NCBI RefSeq assembly: GCF_003258945.1
Contig: NZ_QLIX01000009.1
Span: forward strand, 82,399 to 146,398
Length of the DNA stretch: 64,000 nt
Reading direction: 5' to 3'
Source: Roseicella frigidaeris
Lineage (GTDB): Bacteria > Pseudomonadota > Alphaproteobacteria > Acetobacterales > Acetobacteraceae
The position numbers were made by a program, and so were the translations under genes. Of the stretch, positions 36,914 to 44,706 are shown piece after piece. The number at the start of each line of letters is the position of its first letter. Within the stretch, counting starts at the first letter, position 1. The notes beneath the pieces are model-generated. The model was not told the origin of the DNA. It did no database searches and saw only the letters and a program-made list of their open reading frames with translations.

Positions 36914-37795
36914 ATGCGGATCACACCCAACAATGCCGGGCTCGGCGCGCGGATCGAGGGCATCGACCTCGCGCAGCCGCTTGGAGAGGACGGCTTCCGC
37001 ACCCTGCTGCGCGCCCTCGGTCAGTACGGCGTGCTCTGCTTCCCCGACCAGGAGCTGGACGCGCCGCAGCTCTCGGCCTTCGGCAGCCGCTTCGGCGAGC
37101 TGGAGGTGAACGTCGCCAACATGTTCCACGCCCCCGGCCATCCGGAGGTGATGATCCTCTCGAACATGAAGGACGCCGCCGGCAAGCCGGTCGGCCTGCA
37201 CGATGCCGGCCAGGGCTGGCACACCGACATGTCCTATTCGCGCGAGATCGCGCTGGCCAACGCGCTGCACGCGAAGCAGGTGCCGATGCGCGACGGCGTG
37301 CCGCTCGGCGACACGCAGTTCCGCAACATGCACGCCGCCTATGACGACCTGCCGGCCGAGATCGTGCAGCGGCTGGAAGGCCGGGTGGCGATCCACGACT
37401 TCGAGAAATTCTGGGAGGTCATGCGCACCCGCCCGGGCAGCATCCGCAAGCCGCTGACGCCGGAGCAGCGGGCGAAGAAGCCGCCGGTGCCGCAGCCGAT
37501 CTTCCGCACCCACCCGATCACCGGGCGGCGCGTGCTCTACTGCAACCCCGGCTATGCGATGCGCATCGAGGGGCTGGAGCCGGCCGAGAGCGACGCCATG
37601 CTGGAATACCTGTTCCGCCACCAGGCGCAGGCGAAATACCTCTACAGCCATGCCTGGCGGCCGGGCGACCTGCTGATCTGGGACAATATCGGCACCGTCC
37701 ACAACGCCAAGGCCGATTACGGGCCGGAGGAGCACCGCTACATCCTGCGGGTGCAGGTGATGGCGACGCGCGACTACGCGGCGCTGGCGGCCTGA
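36914..37795 (+). CDS. TauD/TfdA family Fe(II)/2-oxoglutarate dioxygenase
   Basis: A 293-residue dioxygenase. The iron triad is H103 and D105 in WHTDMSY and H263 in GTVHNAK, with the 2-oxoglutarate arginine in HRYILRVQVM. Family members hydroxylate taurine, 2,4-D, or other sulfonates and aromatic ethers. It starts MRITPNNAGLGARIEGIDL and is followed after 1 nt by an FAH-family hydrolase and then an overlapping Bug receptor. The cassette suggests uptake and oxidation of one carboxylated compound; its identity is not shown. Confidence 0.92.
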   Translation: MRITPNNAGLGARIEGIDLAQPLGEDGFRTLLRALGQYGVLCFPDQELDAPQLSAFGSRFGELEVNVANMFHAPGHPEVMILSNMKDAAGKPVGLHDAGQGWHTDMSYSREIALANALHAKQVPMRDGVPLGDTQFRNMHAAYDDLPAEIVQRLEGRVAIHDFEKFWEVMRTRPGSIRKPLTPEQRAKKPPVPQPIFRTHPITGRRVLYCNPGYAMRIEGLEPAESDAMLEYLFRHQAQAKYLYSHAWRPGDLLIWDNIGTVHNAKADYGPEEHRYILRVQVMATRDYAALAA

Positions 37796-37796
37796 G

Positions 37797-38708
37797 ATGA
37801 AGCTGGCGAGCTTCGAGGCCGAGGGCGCCTCGCGGATCGGCGCCGTGCTCGGCGATGCGGTGGTCGAGTTCCAGCCGGCGCTGGATGCGGCGCGGCAGGC
37901 GGCGGGCGAGCCGCCGGAGCGGCTGCCCGGCGAGATGCGCGGGCTGCTCGCCGCCGGCGAGGCGGCGATGGCCGCGGCGGCCCGGGCGCTGGCCTTCGCC
38001 GCCCGGCCGGAGAATGCCGCGCTGCGCCGCCCGCTCGCCGCGGTGCGGCTGCTGGCGCCGCTGCAGCCGGGCAAGATCCTCGGCGTCGGCCGCAATTACG
38101 CCGACCACGCGAAGGAGGTGGGCGGGCCGAAGCTCGCCGCGCCGCGCATCTTCCTCAAGCCGACCTCCTCGGTCAGCGGCCCGGGCGAGGTGGTGCGCCT
38201 CCCCGCCGCGGCGCTGAAGCCGGATTGGGAGGTGGAGCTCGGCGTCGTCATCGGCCGCCCCGCCTGGCAGGTGGAGGAGGGCGCGGCGCTCGACCATGTC
38301 GCCGGCTACACGGTGCTGAACGACCTCACCGACCGGGCGCTGCAATTCGACCACCCGATCGGCATGACCAGCTTCGGCAAGGGGCTGGACGGCTTCTGCC
38401 CCATGGGCCCCTGGATCGCCACGCCGGAGGAGGTGGGCGAGCCCTGGGCGCTCGAGCTCCGCTGCACGCTGAACGGCGAGGCGGTGCAGCATGGCAACAC
38501 GCGCGACCTGATCTTCCCGGTCGCCACGCTGATCGCCTGGCTCAGCCGCTTCGTCACCTTGCAGCCGGGCGACGTGATCGCCACCGGCACGCCCGCCGGG
38601 GTCGGGCATTTCCGCGACCCGCCGCGCTACCTGAAGCCCGGCGACCGGCTGCGGCTGGAGGTGGAGAAGGTCGGCGTGCTCGAGCACGGCATCGGGGGCG
38701 CGGCGTGA
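37797..38708 (+). CDS. Fumarylacetoacetate hydrolase (FAH) family protein
   Basis: A 303-residue metal-dependent hydrolase or decarboxylase. The signature LGVGRNYADHAKEVGGPK is followed by FLKPTSSVSGPGEVV. The divalent-metal Glu/Asp ligands lie in DWEVELGVVIGRPAW and VLNDLTDRALQ. VIATGTPAGVGHFRDPPRYL closes the active site. Such enzymes cleave C-C bonds in acylpyruvates or hydrate dienoates in catabolic pathways. It starts 1 nt after the TauD gene and its stop overlaps the following Bug start. Confidence 0.93.
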   Translation: MKLASFEAEGASRIGAVLGDAVVEFQPALDAARQAAGEPPERLPGEMRGLLAAGEAAMAAAARALAFAARPENAALRRPLAAVRLLAPLQPGKILGVGRNYADHAKEVGGPKLAAPRIFLKPTSSVSGPGEVVRLPAAALKPDWEVELGVVIGRPAWQVEEGAALDHVAGYTVLNDLTDRALQFDHPIGMTSFGKGLDGFCPMGPWIATPEEVGEPWALELRCTLNGEAVQHGNTRDLIFPVATLIAWLSRFVTLQPGDVIATGTPAGVGHFRDPPRYLKPGDRLRLEVEKVGVLEHGIGGAA

Positions 38709-39685
38709 TCCGTCGCGCCCTCCTCCTGCTGCTGGCGCTCGCCGGCACCGCCGCGGCCGAGCCGCGCGCGCCGGGCACCGACTACCCGAACCGGCCGGTG
38801 CGGATCGTCGTGGCGCTCGCCCCGGGCGGCAATGCCGATCTCAACGCGCGGCTGGTGGCCGGCCAGCTCTCGGCCCAGCTCGGCCAGCAATTCGTGGTCG
38901 AGAACCGGCCGAGCGGCGGCGGCACCGTCGCCTTCGAGACGGTGGCGGCGACGCCGCCCGATGGCTACACGCTGCTGGTTGGCGCGCTCGGCTCGCATGC
39001 GCTGAATATCGGCCTCTATGGCGACCGGCTGCGGGTGCATCCGCTGACCGGCGTCGACCACGTCACCATCAGCAGCCATTCGCCGATCGCGGTCGCGGTG
39101 CATCCCTCGCTCGGCGTGACGACGCTGGCCGAGTTCCGGGCGCTGCTCGCCGCCAACCCCGGCAAGTACGACTACGGCTCCTCCGGCAACGGCACCACCG
39201 GGCATATCGCCGGCGCCATGCTGGTGCAGCTCCTCGGCGTGCAGGCGCAGCACGTGCCCTATCGCGGCTCGGCCGCGGCCTTCGCCGACCTCGCCGCCGG
39301 CCGCACCGCCTTCCAGGCCGACACCCTCTCCTTCCTCGCCGAGCCCATCCGCAGCGGCGCGGTGCGCGGCCTCGTCATCGCCACGCCGGAGCGCTCGCCC
39401 ATGGCGCCCGAGGTGCCGACCAGCGCCGAGGCCGGGCTGCCCGCCTACCAGGCGACGACCTGGACGCCCTGGAGCGCCACGCTCGGCACGCCCCTGCCGA
39501 TCCGGCAATTCCTCTACGAGCAGATCGCCGCGGCGCTGCGCGTGCCGGCGGTGCGCGAGCGGCTGCTGCAGCTCGGCAACACCATCCCCGAGGGGATGAC
39601 GCCGGAGCGGACCCGCGCCTTCATCGCCAGCGAGATCGCGCGCTGGGTGCCGATCGTGCAGGCGAGCGGCGCGCGGGTGGATTGA
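38705..39685 (+). CDS. Bug/TctC family substrate-binding protein
   Basis: Periplasmic receptor, 326 residues, starting at a GTG that overlaps the FAH stop. The signal peptide IRRALLLLLALAGTAAAE is followed by PVRIVVALAPGGNADLNARL, QFVVENRPSGGGTVAFETV, YDYGSSGNGTTGHIAGAML and QHVPYRGSAAAFADLAAG. The overlap makes it the last gene of the TauD-FAH-Bug transcript. A GC-rich hairpin (39699-39718) follows the stop. Confidence 0.92.
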   Translation: MIRRALLLLLALAGTAAAEPRAPGTDYPNRPVRIVVALAPGGNADLNARLVAGQLSAQLGQQFVVENRPSGGGTVAFETVAATPPDGYTLLVGALGSHALNIGLYGDRLRVHPLTGVDHVTISSHSPIAVAVHPSLGVTTLAEFRALLAANPGKYDYGSSGNGTTGHIAGAMLVQLLGVQAQHVPYRGSAAAFADLAAGRTAFQADTLSFLAEPIRSGAVRGLVIATPERSPMAPEVPTSAEAGLPAYQATTWTPWSATLGTPLPIRQFLYEQIAAALRVPAVRERLLQLGNTIPEGMTPERTRAFIASEIARWVPIVQASGARVD

Positions 39686-39739
39686 GGCGCCCCCCGGCGG
39701 CGGCCGGGGGTGGCCGCCTTCGCCACACGACGATGTCCC

Positions 39740-39768
39740 TTGACGTCTCGTGAACGAAATGCAATCTT
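39740..39768 (+). promoter_or_regulatory. Possible sigma-70-type promoter upstream of the Rnk-like pair
   Basis: TTGACG is followed by a 17-nt spacer and AATCTT, a weak match to the -10 box, in a locally AT-richer stretch about 200 bp before the first Rnk-like gene. The match is poor at -10 and untested. Confidence 0.3.
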
Positions 39769-39964
39769 TCCTCCATCATGTGGCTCAGCGCGACCTTCCG
39801 ACGCCGCCTCGCTCACGCGGGATGTCTGCTCGCGGGCACTTAGCCCCGGGCCGTCAGCGGCGCTCGGCCGCCCGGTCGGACCCGGGGCATCCCCTTCCGG
39901 AAACCGCAGCCGCAGCCTGCCCGCCCCTCCCGGTGCGGCGGCGCGGCGCCTTGAGCGCCCCAGC

Positions 39965-40567
39965 ATGTCCGCACGCCGCCACGACCCGCAGCCTCCTCCG
40001 CCTTCGCCCCCGGCCGGCTTCGCCCTGCCCGCCGGCACGCCCGTCCCCTCGGACGCCCCATCGGATGCCCCTTGGGACGAGCCCTGGGACGATTCCTGGG
40101 AGGGGCCCGATCCGGATGCCGTGCCGCTCCTCGCCTCCCACGACTATTCGCGCCTGAAGGCCCTGGCGCATCACCGGCTCGGGCTGGCGCATCCGGTCGG
40201 CCGGCTGCTCGCCGACAAGCTCGGCGCCTGCCGCGTGGTGCCGCCGGATGCCCTGCCGGGCTCGGTGGCGGCGCTGGGCACCCGGATCATCCTCGCCGTC
40301 CCCGGCCGCGCGGCGGAGTCCCGCGTCCTGGTGATGCCGGAAGACCATGTGGCCAGCGGCTGGACCCTGCCCGTCTCAGCCCCGCTCGGGGCCGCCCTGC
40401 TCGGCGCCTGCGCGGGCGCGTGGGTGGCGGTTCCGGCGCGCGACGGCGGGCGCCTGGCCGTGCATCTCCGCGTGGTGCATCGCCCGTCCGGCCTGCCGCG
40501 GCGGCCGGTGCCGCCCTGGCCCGGCCTCCGCCGGGCGGTGGCCGGCGGCGCGGGAGCCCGCGCATGA
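39965..40567 (+). CDS. Rnk/GreA C-terminal-domain-like protein with proline/acid-rich N-terminus
   Basis: A 200-residue protein. Residues 1-50 are low complexity (PPPPSPPAGF, then DAPWDEPWDDSWEGPD). From about residue 55 it resembles nucleoside diphosphate kinase regulators: DYSRLKALAHH, LADKLGACRVVPPDALPGSV, VLVMPEDHVASGWTLPVSAP, and LGAALLGACAGAWVAVPA, the FKBP-like domain shared with GreA. It overlaps the next gene (ATGA), which is a shorter Rnk-like protein. The pair probably arose by duplication. Confidence 0.6.
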   Translation: MSARRHDPQPPPPSPPAGFALPAGTPVPSDAPSDAPWDEPWDDSWEGPDPDAVPLLASHDYSRLKALAHHRLGLAHPVGRLLADKLGACRVVPPDALPGSVAALGTRIILAVPGRAAESRVLVMPEDHVASGWTLPVSAPLGAALLGACAGAWVAVPARDGGRLAVHLRVVHRPSGLPRRPVPPWPGLRRAVAGGAGARA

Positions 40568-40977
40568 CGATGGATGCAGCGGCCCGCCGCCCGCCCGTGG
40601 TGATGTCGGAGGCGGATCACGAGAAGCTCGTCGCGCTGACCGCCGTCATGACGCGGCGCAACCCGTTGCTGTCCCGCCTGCTGCTGGAGGAGACCGACCG
40701 CGCGGAGGTGGTCCCGGCCGCCGAGCTGCCCGCCGGCACCGTGGCGCTGAACTCGATGGTCGAGTTCCACGACACGGCGACGGGCGAGACACGGCAGGTG
40801 CGGATCGTGCTGCCGGGCGAGGCCGATATCGCCGCGGCGCGCGTCTCGATCCTCTCGCTGGTCGGCGCCGGCCTGATCGGCCTGTCCGAGGGGCAGGGCA
40901 TCGAATGGCCGACCCAGGACGGGCGCCTCCGCCGCCTCACCGTCCGCCGCGTCGAGATGGCCAGGCCGGGCGCCTGA
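40564..40977 (+). CDS. Rnk-like nucleoside diphosphate kinase regulator
   Basis: A 137-residue protein of the Rnk/GreA C-terminal-domain family. VMSEADHEKLVALTAVM is the N-terminal helix, LLLEETDRAEVVPAAELPAG leads into the beta domain, TVALNSMVEFHDTATGETRQ, VRIVLPGEADIAAARVSILS and LVGAGLIGLSEGQGIEWPTQ follow. Rnk binds RNA polymerase and affects nucleoside diphosphate kinase levels in other bacteria. Its ATG overlaps the stop of the longer relative just upstream. Confidence 0.8.
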   Translation: MTMDAAARRPPVVMSEADHEKLVALTAVMTRRNPLLSRLLLEETDRAEVVPAAELPAGTVALNSMVEFHDTATGETRQVRIVLPGEADIAAARVSILSLVGAGLIGLSEGQGIEWPTQDGRLRRLTVRRVEMARPGA

Positions 40978-41016
40978 GACCGGGCGCGGGACGGTTTCAC
41001 CGTCCTGCCCCACGTC

Positions 41017-41087
41017 TTCGCGGCGTCGTGCGAACAGCGCGCCTTCGCATCGTCGTGCGGATAGCGCGCCTTCGCGGTGTCATGCGG
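41017..41087. repeat. Imperfect 27-bp tandem repeat
   Basis: Units 41017-41043 and 41044-41070 share TTCG(C)...GTCGTGCG.A.AGCGCGCC, with a third partial unit 41071-41087 (TTCGCGGTGTCATGCGG). They lie in the 263-bp gap between the Rnk-like pair and the Ldh-type gene. No ORF is supported there. Confidence 0.6.
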
Positions 41088-41240
41088 CGGGCACGAGCGG
41101 CGGGACGACCGCGACGCCGCGTCGCGCCGTCCGCCGCCGATTTCGCTCCTGGCCGGGCAGCCCTAAAATGGCCGGGAACGGAAGGCCGCTCCGGCCCGGC
41201 AGGCGCCCGGGCGCGGCGCCGGCCACAGGAGGAACGCAGC

Positions 41241-42356
41241 ATGGCGAAGAACGTCACCACCGGCCGGCCGGTGCCGGCGGAGAGCATCCGGGCGCAGATC
41301 CACGCCATCCTCACCGCCTGGGGCATGCCGGAGGAGCATGCGGCCACCACCGCCGGGGTGATGGTCGAGACCGACCTGATGGGTGTCGACAGCCACGGCC
41401 TCTCGATGCTGATGACCTACGAGGAGGGCGTGCGCGCCGGCCGGCTGCAGATGCAGGCGCGGCCGCGCGTCGCCCGCGACACCGGGCCGACGGCGCTGCT
41501 CGATGCCGGGAATGGCCTCGGCCATCCCGTCTCGGCGCTCGCCATGGGCATGGCGGTGGACAAGGCGCTGCAATACGGCATCGGCGTGGTCGGGGTGGTG
41601 AACAGCCACCATTTCGGCGCCGCCGGCGCCTATGCCCGGATGGCGGCGGCGCGCGGCGTCATCGGCCTCGTCACCAGCTCGGCCCAGGGCATCACCATGG
41701 TGCCGACCCGCGCCGCCATGCCGGTGCTCGGCACCAACCCCCTCGCCTTCGCCGCGCCGGCCGGGCGCAACAAGCCCTTCGTGCTGGACATGGCGACGAC
41801 CACCGTCGCCGCCGGCAAGGTGAAGGTGCACCACCTGAACGACGCCTCCCTGCCGCCGGGCTGGGTGGTGGACGGCACCGGGCAGACCGTCACCGACCCG
41901 CATGAGGGCAATGCCTATGTCTTCCAGCGCAAGGAGGGCGGCATCACCCCGCTCGGCGGCACGGAGAGCCAGGGCAGCGCCAAGGGCTACGGCCTCGCCA
42001 TGATGGTGCACATCCTCGGCGGCGCGCTGACCGGCGCCGCCTTCTCGCCGATCCACAAGCGGACATGGACGCCGGACAAGCCGCAGAATATCGGCCATTT
42101 CTTCCTCGCCCTCGATCCGCGCGCCTTCCGCGAGGAGGGCGAGTTCGAGGCCGAGCTCGACAGCATCCTCGACGTGCTGCACGCGACGCCGCCGGCCGAT
42201 CCGGCCGAGCCGGTGCTGGTGCCGGGCGAGCCGGAGGACGTCATGCGCGCCAGGCGCCTGGCCGAGGGCGTGCCGGTGCCGGACTCGCTCGATGCGCTGA
42301 TCCGCGGCATCTGCGAGCGCAGCGGCGCGCCCTATCTGCTGCGGCCGAATGGATAG
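41241..42356 (+). CDS. Ldh family (malate/L-lactate/ureidoglycolate-type) oxidoreductase
   Basis: NAD(P)-dependent 2-hydroxyacid dehydrogenase of the type II malate/lactate dehydrogenase family, 371 residues. The catalytic His is at about 52 in MGVDSHGLSM, NSHHFGAAGAYARMA binds cofactor, and LGTNPLAFAAPAG and LDMATTTVAAGKV are family motifs. QGSAKGYGLAMMVHILGG lies near the end. AGGAGG is 8 nt upstream. It stands alone, followed by repeat modules A, D and C. Confidence 0.93.
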   Translation: MAKNVTTGRPVPAESIRAQIHAILTAWGMPEEHAATTAGVMVETDLMGVDSHGLSMLMTYEEGVRAGRLQMQARPRVARDTGPTALLDAGNGLGHPVSALAMGMAVDKALQYGIGVVGVVNSHHFGAAGAYARMAAARGVIGLVTSSAQGITMVPTRAAMPVLGTNPLAFAAPAGRNKPFVLDMATTTVAAGKVKVHHLNDASLPPGWVVDGTGQTVTDPHEGNAYVFQRKEGGITPLGGTESQGSAKGYGLAMMVHILGGALTGAAFSPIHKRTWTPDKPQNIGHFFLALDPRAFREEGEFEAELDSILDVLHATPPADPAEPVLVPGEPEDVMRARRLAEGVPVPDSLDALIRGICERSGAPYLLRPNG

Positions 42357-42357
42357 T

Positions 42358-42520
42358 GTTCCCCACGAAGCCGCTGCGCGCCGTCGCGGGGGCCCCGGAT
42401 TCATCCCCACGAAGCCGCTGCGCGTCTTCGTGGGGGCCCCGGGATTCGCAGCAGGGGTGAGGCGCGTCACAGCCTGCCGCGACGAAGCCGCGGCAGGGCA
42501 ACGGGCGGCGACGGTTTCGG
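42358..42520. repeat. Dispersed palindromic module A, copy 3 (inverted, with doubled end hairpin)
   Basis: Two consecutive CCCCACGAAGCCGCTGCGCG hairpins (near 42361 and 42408) are followed by a CCTGCCGCG...CGCGGCAGG stem (near 42472-42497, loop region GACGAAGC). The element begins 1-5 nt after the TAG stop of the Ldh-type gene. The doubling of the end hairpin is unique to this copy. Confidence 0.75.
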
Positions 42521-42530
42521 CAGGCGGCCT

Positions 42531-42633
42531 GGAGCGTGATCGCCTGAGGCGGAATTACCGAAGGCGTGAATCACGCGATCAAACAAGGGCCAGGACCATG
42601 ATCCGCGACGCTGTGTGAGCGGATCGTGGCCTA
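42531..42633. repeat. Modules D and C between the Ldh-type gene and the HD gene
   Basis: Module D: CGTGATCGCCTGAGG (42535-42549) matches 10305-10319 inverted; TGATCGC also pairs with GCGATCA about 35 nt on. Module C: CCATGATCCGC (42596-42606) pairs with GCGGATCGTGG (42619-42629), one mismatch. The CTA at 42631-42633, directly after module C, is the stop of the minus-strand HD gene. Confidence 0.65.
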
Positions 42634-43203
42634 CGACGCCAGGGGCCGCAGGCAGCGGGCGACGGCGGGCAGGAAATGCCCGACCGGCGGGGTGGCGAGG
42701 TCCTTCACCTTGGCCTGCTCGTCGAAGCGCCGCAGCCGCACGGCCTCCCGCGCGCCTGGCGCGGCGATGAAGGCCGCGGCCTCCGCCTCCGACATCGGGC
42801 CGCCCTGCAGGGCGAGGCTCAGCACCGAATCCGGCGCCAGCCGCGCCGCGTAATCCGCCTCGGTGGCGACGAGGTAGCGCTTGGCCGCGACATGCAGCCG
42901 CACCGGCTCCGTCACCTCCGGCCCGAACCAGGCGCGGAGAAAGGCGTCGCCGCGCTCCTCGTGCCGGTCGTCCACCCCCTCGGCCGCCGGGTCCGCGCCG
43001 AGGTCATGGACCAGATGGCCGATATCGTGCAGCAGGCTGGCGGCGACGAGCGCATCGTCGCAGCCCGCCTGCTCGGCGAGCCAGGCGGCCTGCAGCGCGT
43101 GCTGCCGCTGGTTGATCTCGGCCAGGCCGTAGCGGCCCTCCGCCCGCAGCGTCAGCAACCCGGCGATGTGCCGCAGCCGCGGATCGGCGGGCGGCGCGCT
43201 CAT
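42631..43203 (-). CDS. HD-domain protein resembling PhnZ-type phosphonate oxygenases
   Basis: A 190-residue HD-fold protein. QRQHALQAAWLAEQAGCDDA supplies a His, LLHDIGHLVHDLG is the HD motif, DDRHEERGDAFLRAWFGPEV another metal-binding segment, and VRLHVAAKRYLVATE, SLALQGGPMSEAEA follow. This pattern matches mixed-valent di-iron oxygenases of phosphonate breakdown rather than HD phosphohydrolases; the assignment rests on pattern memory. Its start overlaps the upstream NTF2-like gene (ATGA). Confidence 0.75.
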   Translation of the reverse strand: MSAPPADPRLRHIAGLLTLRAEGRYGLAEINQRQHALQAAWLAEQAGCDDALVAASLLHDIGHLVHDLGADPAAEGVDDRHEERGDAFLRAWFGPEVTEPVRLHVAAKRYLVATEADYAARLAPDSVLSLALQGGPMSEAEAAAFIAAPGAREAVRLRRFDEQAKVKDLATPPVGHFLPAVARCLRPLAS

Positions 43204-43601
43204 CCGCGCGTCTCGGCCCGGTAGACCTTGCTGACGATCTTCCAGCCCGCCGCCGTGCGGTTCAGCACCAGGTAGTCGGTGAAGTAGCGCGGCGGAATCT
43301 GGCAGGCGACCTTCACGAAGGCGGTCTCCGGCCCGCTGATGTCGAGCATCAGGATGCGGTCGTCGCGGGCGAGGCCCTTGCTGGCCGCGCTCTCGCGCTG
43401 CCGCACCGCCTCGAACCACTGCGCCCGCGGCACGTCCAGCACCTCGCCGTCCTTCTCGCAATAGAGATGGCTGACCGGGTGGAAGGCCGCGGCGAGCTTC
43501 TCGACATCGCCCTCGTAGAGCCCGTCGAAATAGGTCTGGATCACCGCCTCGATCTCGGCGACGGCGCTCGCCGCCATGGGGCGGCCGCTGGCATCCGGCA
43601 T
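43200..43601 (-). CDS. NTF2-like (nuclear transport factor 2/Lumazine_bd-type) protein
   Basis: A 133-residue SnoaL/NTF2-fold protein. AVAEIEAVIQTYFDGLYEGD is the N-terminal helix, KLAAAFHPVSHLYCEKDGEV the central region, and DISGPETAFVKVACQIPPRY, FTDYLVLNRTAAGWKIVSKV the sheet. It may be an isomerase, hydrolase or binding protein. The start at 43601 has AGGAGAG upstream; 43577 is an alternative. It is translationally coupled to the HD-domain gene and divergent from a Bug receptor. Confidence 0.75.
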   Translation of the reverse strand: MPDASGRPMAASAVAEIEAVIQTYFDGLYEGDVEKLAAAFHPVSHLYCEKDGEVLDVPRAQWFEAVRQRESAASKGLARDDRILMLDISGPETAFVKVACQIPPRYFTDYLVLNRTAAGWKIVSKVYRAETRG

Positions 43602-43719
43602 GGGCGCTCTCCTGTCTCTCCCGCGCCCATCCTGGCATGGTCGGCGGGGCCTTGCATCCCTGCCCTGCCGCCGGATACTCGCCCGGCCGGGCGCCGCGCC
43701 CGGGGGGAGAACGCCGTCC

Positions 43720-44694
43720 ATGCCCATCGGCCGCCGCCGGCTGCTCGCCGCCTCGCTGGCCTCCGCCGCCATCCTGCCCGCGGCCGCGCCGGGTGCCGAG
43801 GCCTGGCCGGCGCGGCCCATCCGCCTCGTCGTCCCCTATGCGACGGGCGGCGGCACCGACCTGCTGGCCCGCGCCCTGGCCGAGGCGCTGCGCCCGTCCC
43901 TGCCGCAGCCCATCGTGGTGGAGAACCGCGCCGGCGGCGCCGGGGTGATCGGCTCCGAGATCGTCGCCCGCGCCGAGCCGGACGGCCACACGCTGATGGC
44001 CGTGGTCTCGACGCATGTCGCCAACCGCTACGTCCTCGCCTCCCTCCCCTATGACCCGGTGCGCGACTTCACCCCGGTGGCGCTGCTGAGCCGCAACACC
44101 ATGGCGCTGGTGACCGGCGCCGCGCAGCCCCATGCCGACCTGCCGGCGATGATGGCCCAGGCCAGGCAGCATCCCGGCCGGATCGGCACCGGCAGCACTG
44201 AGAGCCTTTCCTCCTTCATCGGCCAGGAGCTGGCGCGGCGGGCGGGGGTGGAGATGCCGGACGTGCAGTACCGCTCCGGCGGCCAGCTGATGAACGACAT
44301 CGTCGCCGGCCACCTGCCGGTCGGCTGGACTAGCACCGCGAGCGTCATGCCGCACATGCAGACCGGCCGGGTGCGCCCGCTCGCCGTCTCCACCGCGACG
44401 CGCACGCCCTTCTTCCCCGATGTGCCGACCGTGCAGGAGCAGGGCATCGCCGGGTTCGACCTCGCCGGCTGGGTCGGGCTCTACGGGCCCGCCGGCCTGC
44501 CCGGGGCGATCGTCCAGCGCCTGCAAGCCTCGCTCGAACGCGCCTTCGCCGATGCCACGCTGCAACAGCGCTTCACCATGATGGGGATCGAGCCCGATCT
44601 CCGCCCGGCCGCCGGGCTGGCCGCCATGGCGGAGCGCGAGGACCGTCTCTGGGCCGCGGCCGCCGCCGCCGGCCATATCAAGCGCGAGCAATAG
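43720..44694 (+). CDS. Bug/TctC family substrate-binding protein
   Basis: Periplasmic receptor, 324 residues. The signal peptide MPIGRRRLLAASLASAAILP ends near PGAEA; the mature part has PIRLVVPYATGGGTDLLARA, PIVVENRAGGAGVIGSEIVA, GTGSTESLSSFIGQELARRA and VQYRSGGQLMNDIVAGH. It is followed 12 bp later by an isocitrate-lyase-superfamily gene, and the pair with the HAD gene forms one unit. The ligand is probably a carboxylate acted on by that enzyme (inference). Confidence 0.92.
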   Translation: MPIGRRRLLAASLASAAILPAAAPGAEAWPARPIRLVVPYATGGGTDLLARALAEALRPSLPQPIVVENRAGGAGVIGSEIVARAEPDGHTLMAVVSTHVANRYVLASLPYDPVRDFTPVALLSRNTMALVTGAAQPHADLPAMMAQARQHPGRIGTGSTESLSSFIGQELARRAGVEMPDVQYRSGGQLMNDIVAGHLPVGWTSTASVMPHMQTGRVRPLAVSTATRTPFFPDVPTVQEQGIAGFDLAGWVGLYGPAGLPGAIVQRLQASLERAFADATLQQRFTMMGIEPDLRPAAGLAAMAEREDRLWAAAAAAGHIKREQ

Positions 44695-44706
44695 GACCCC
44701 GCACAC

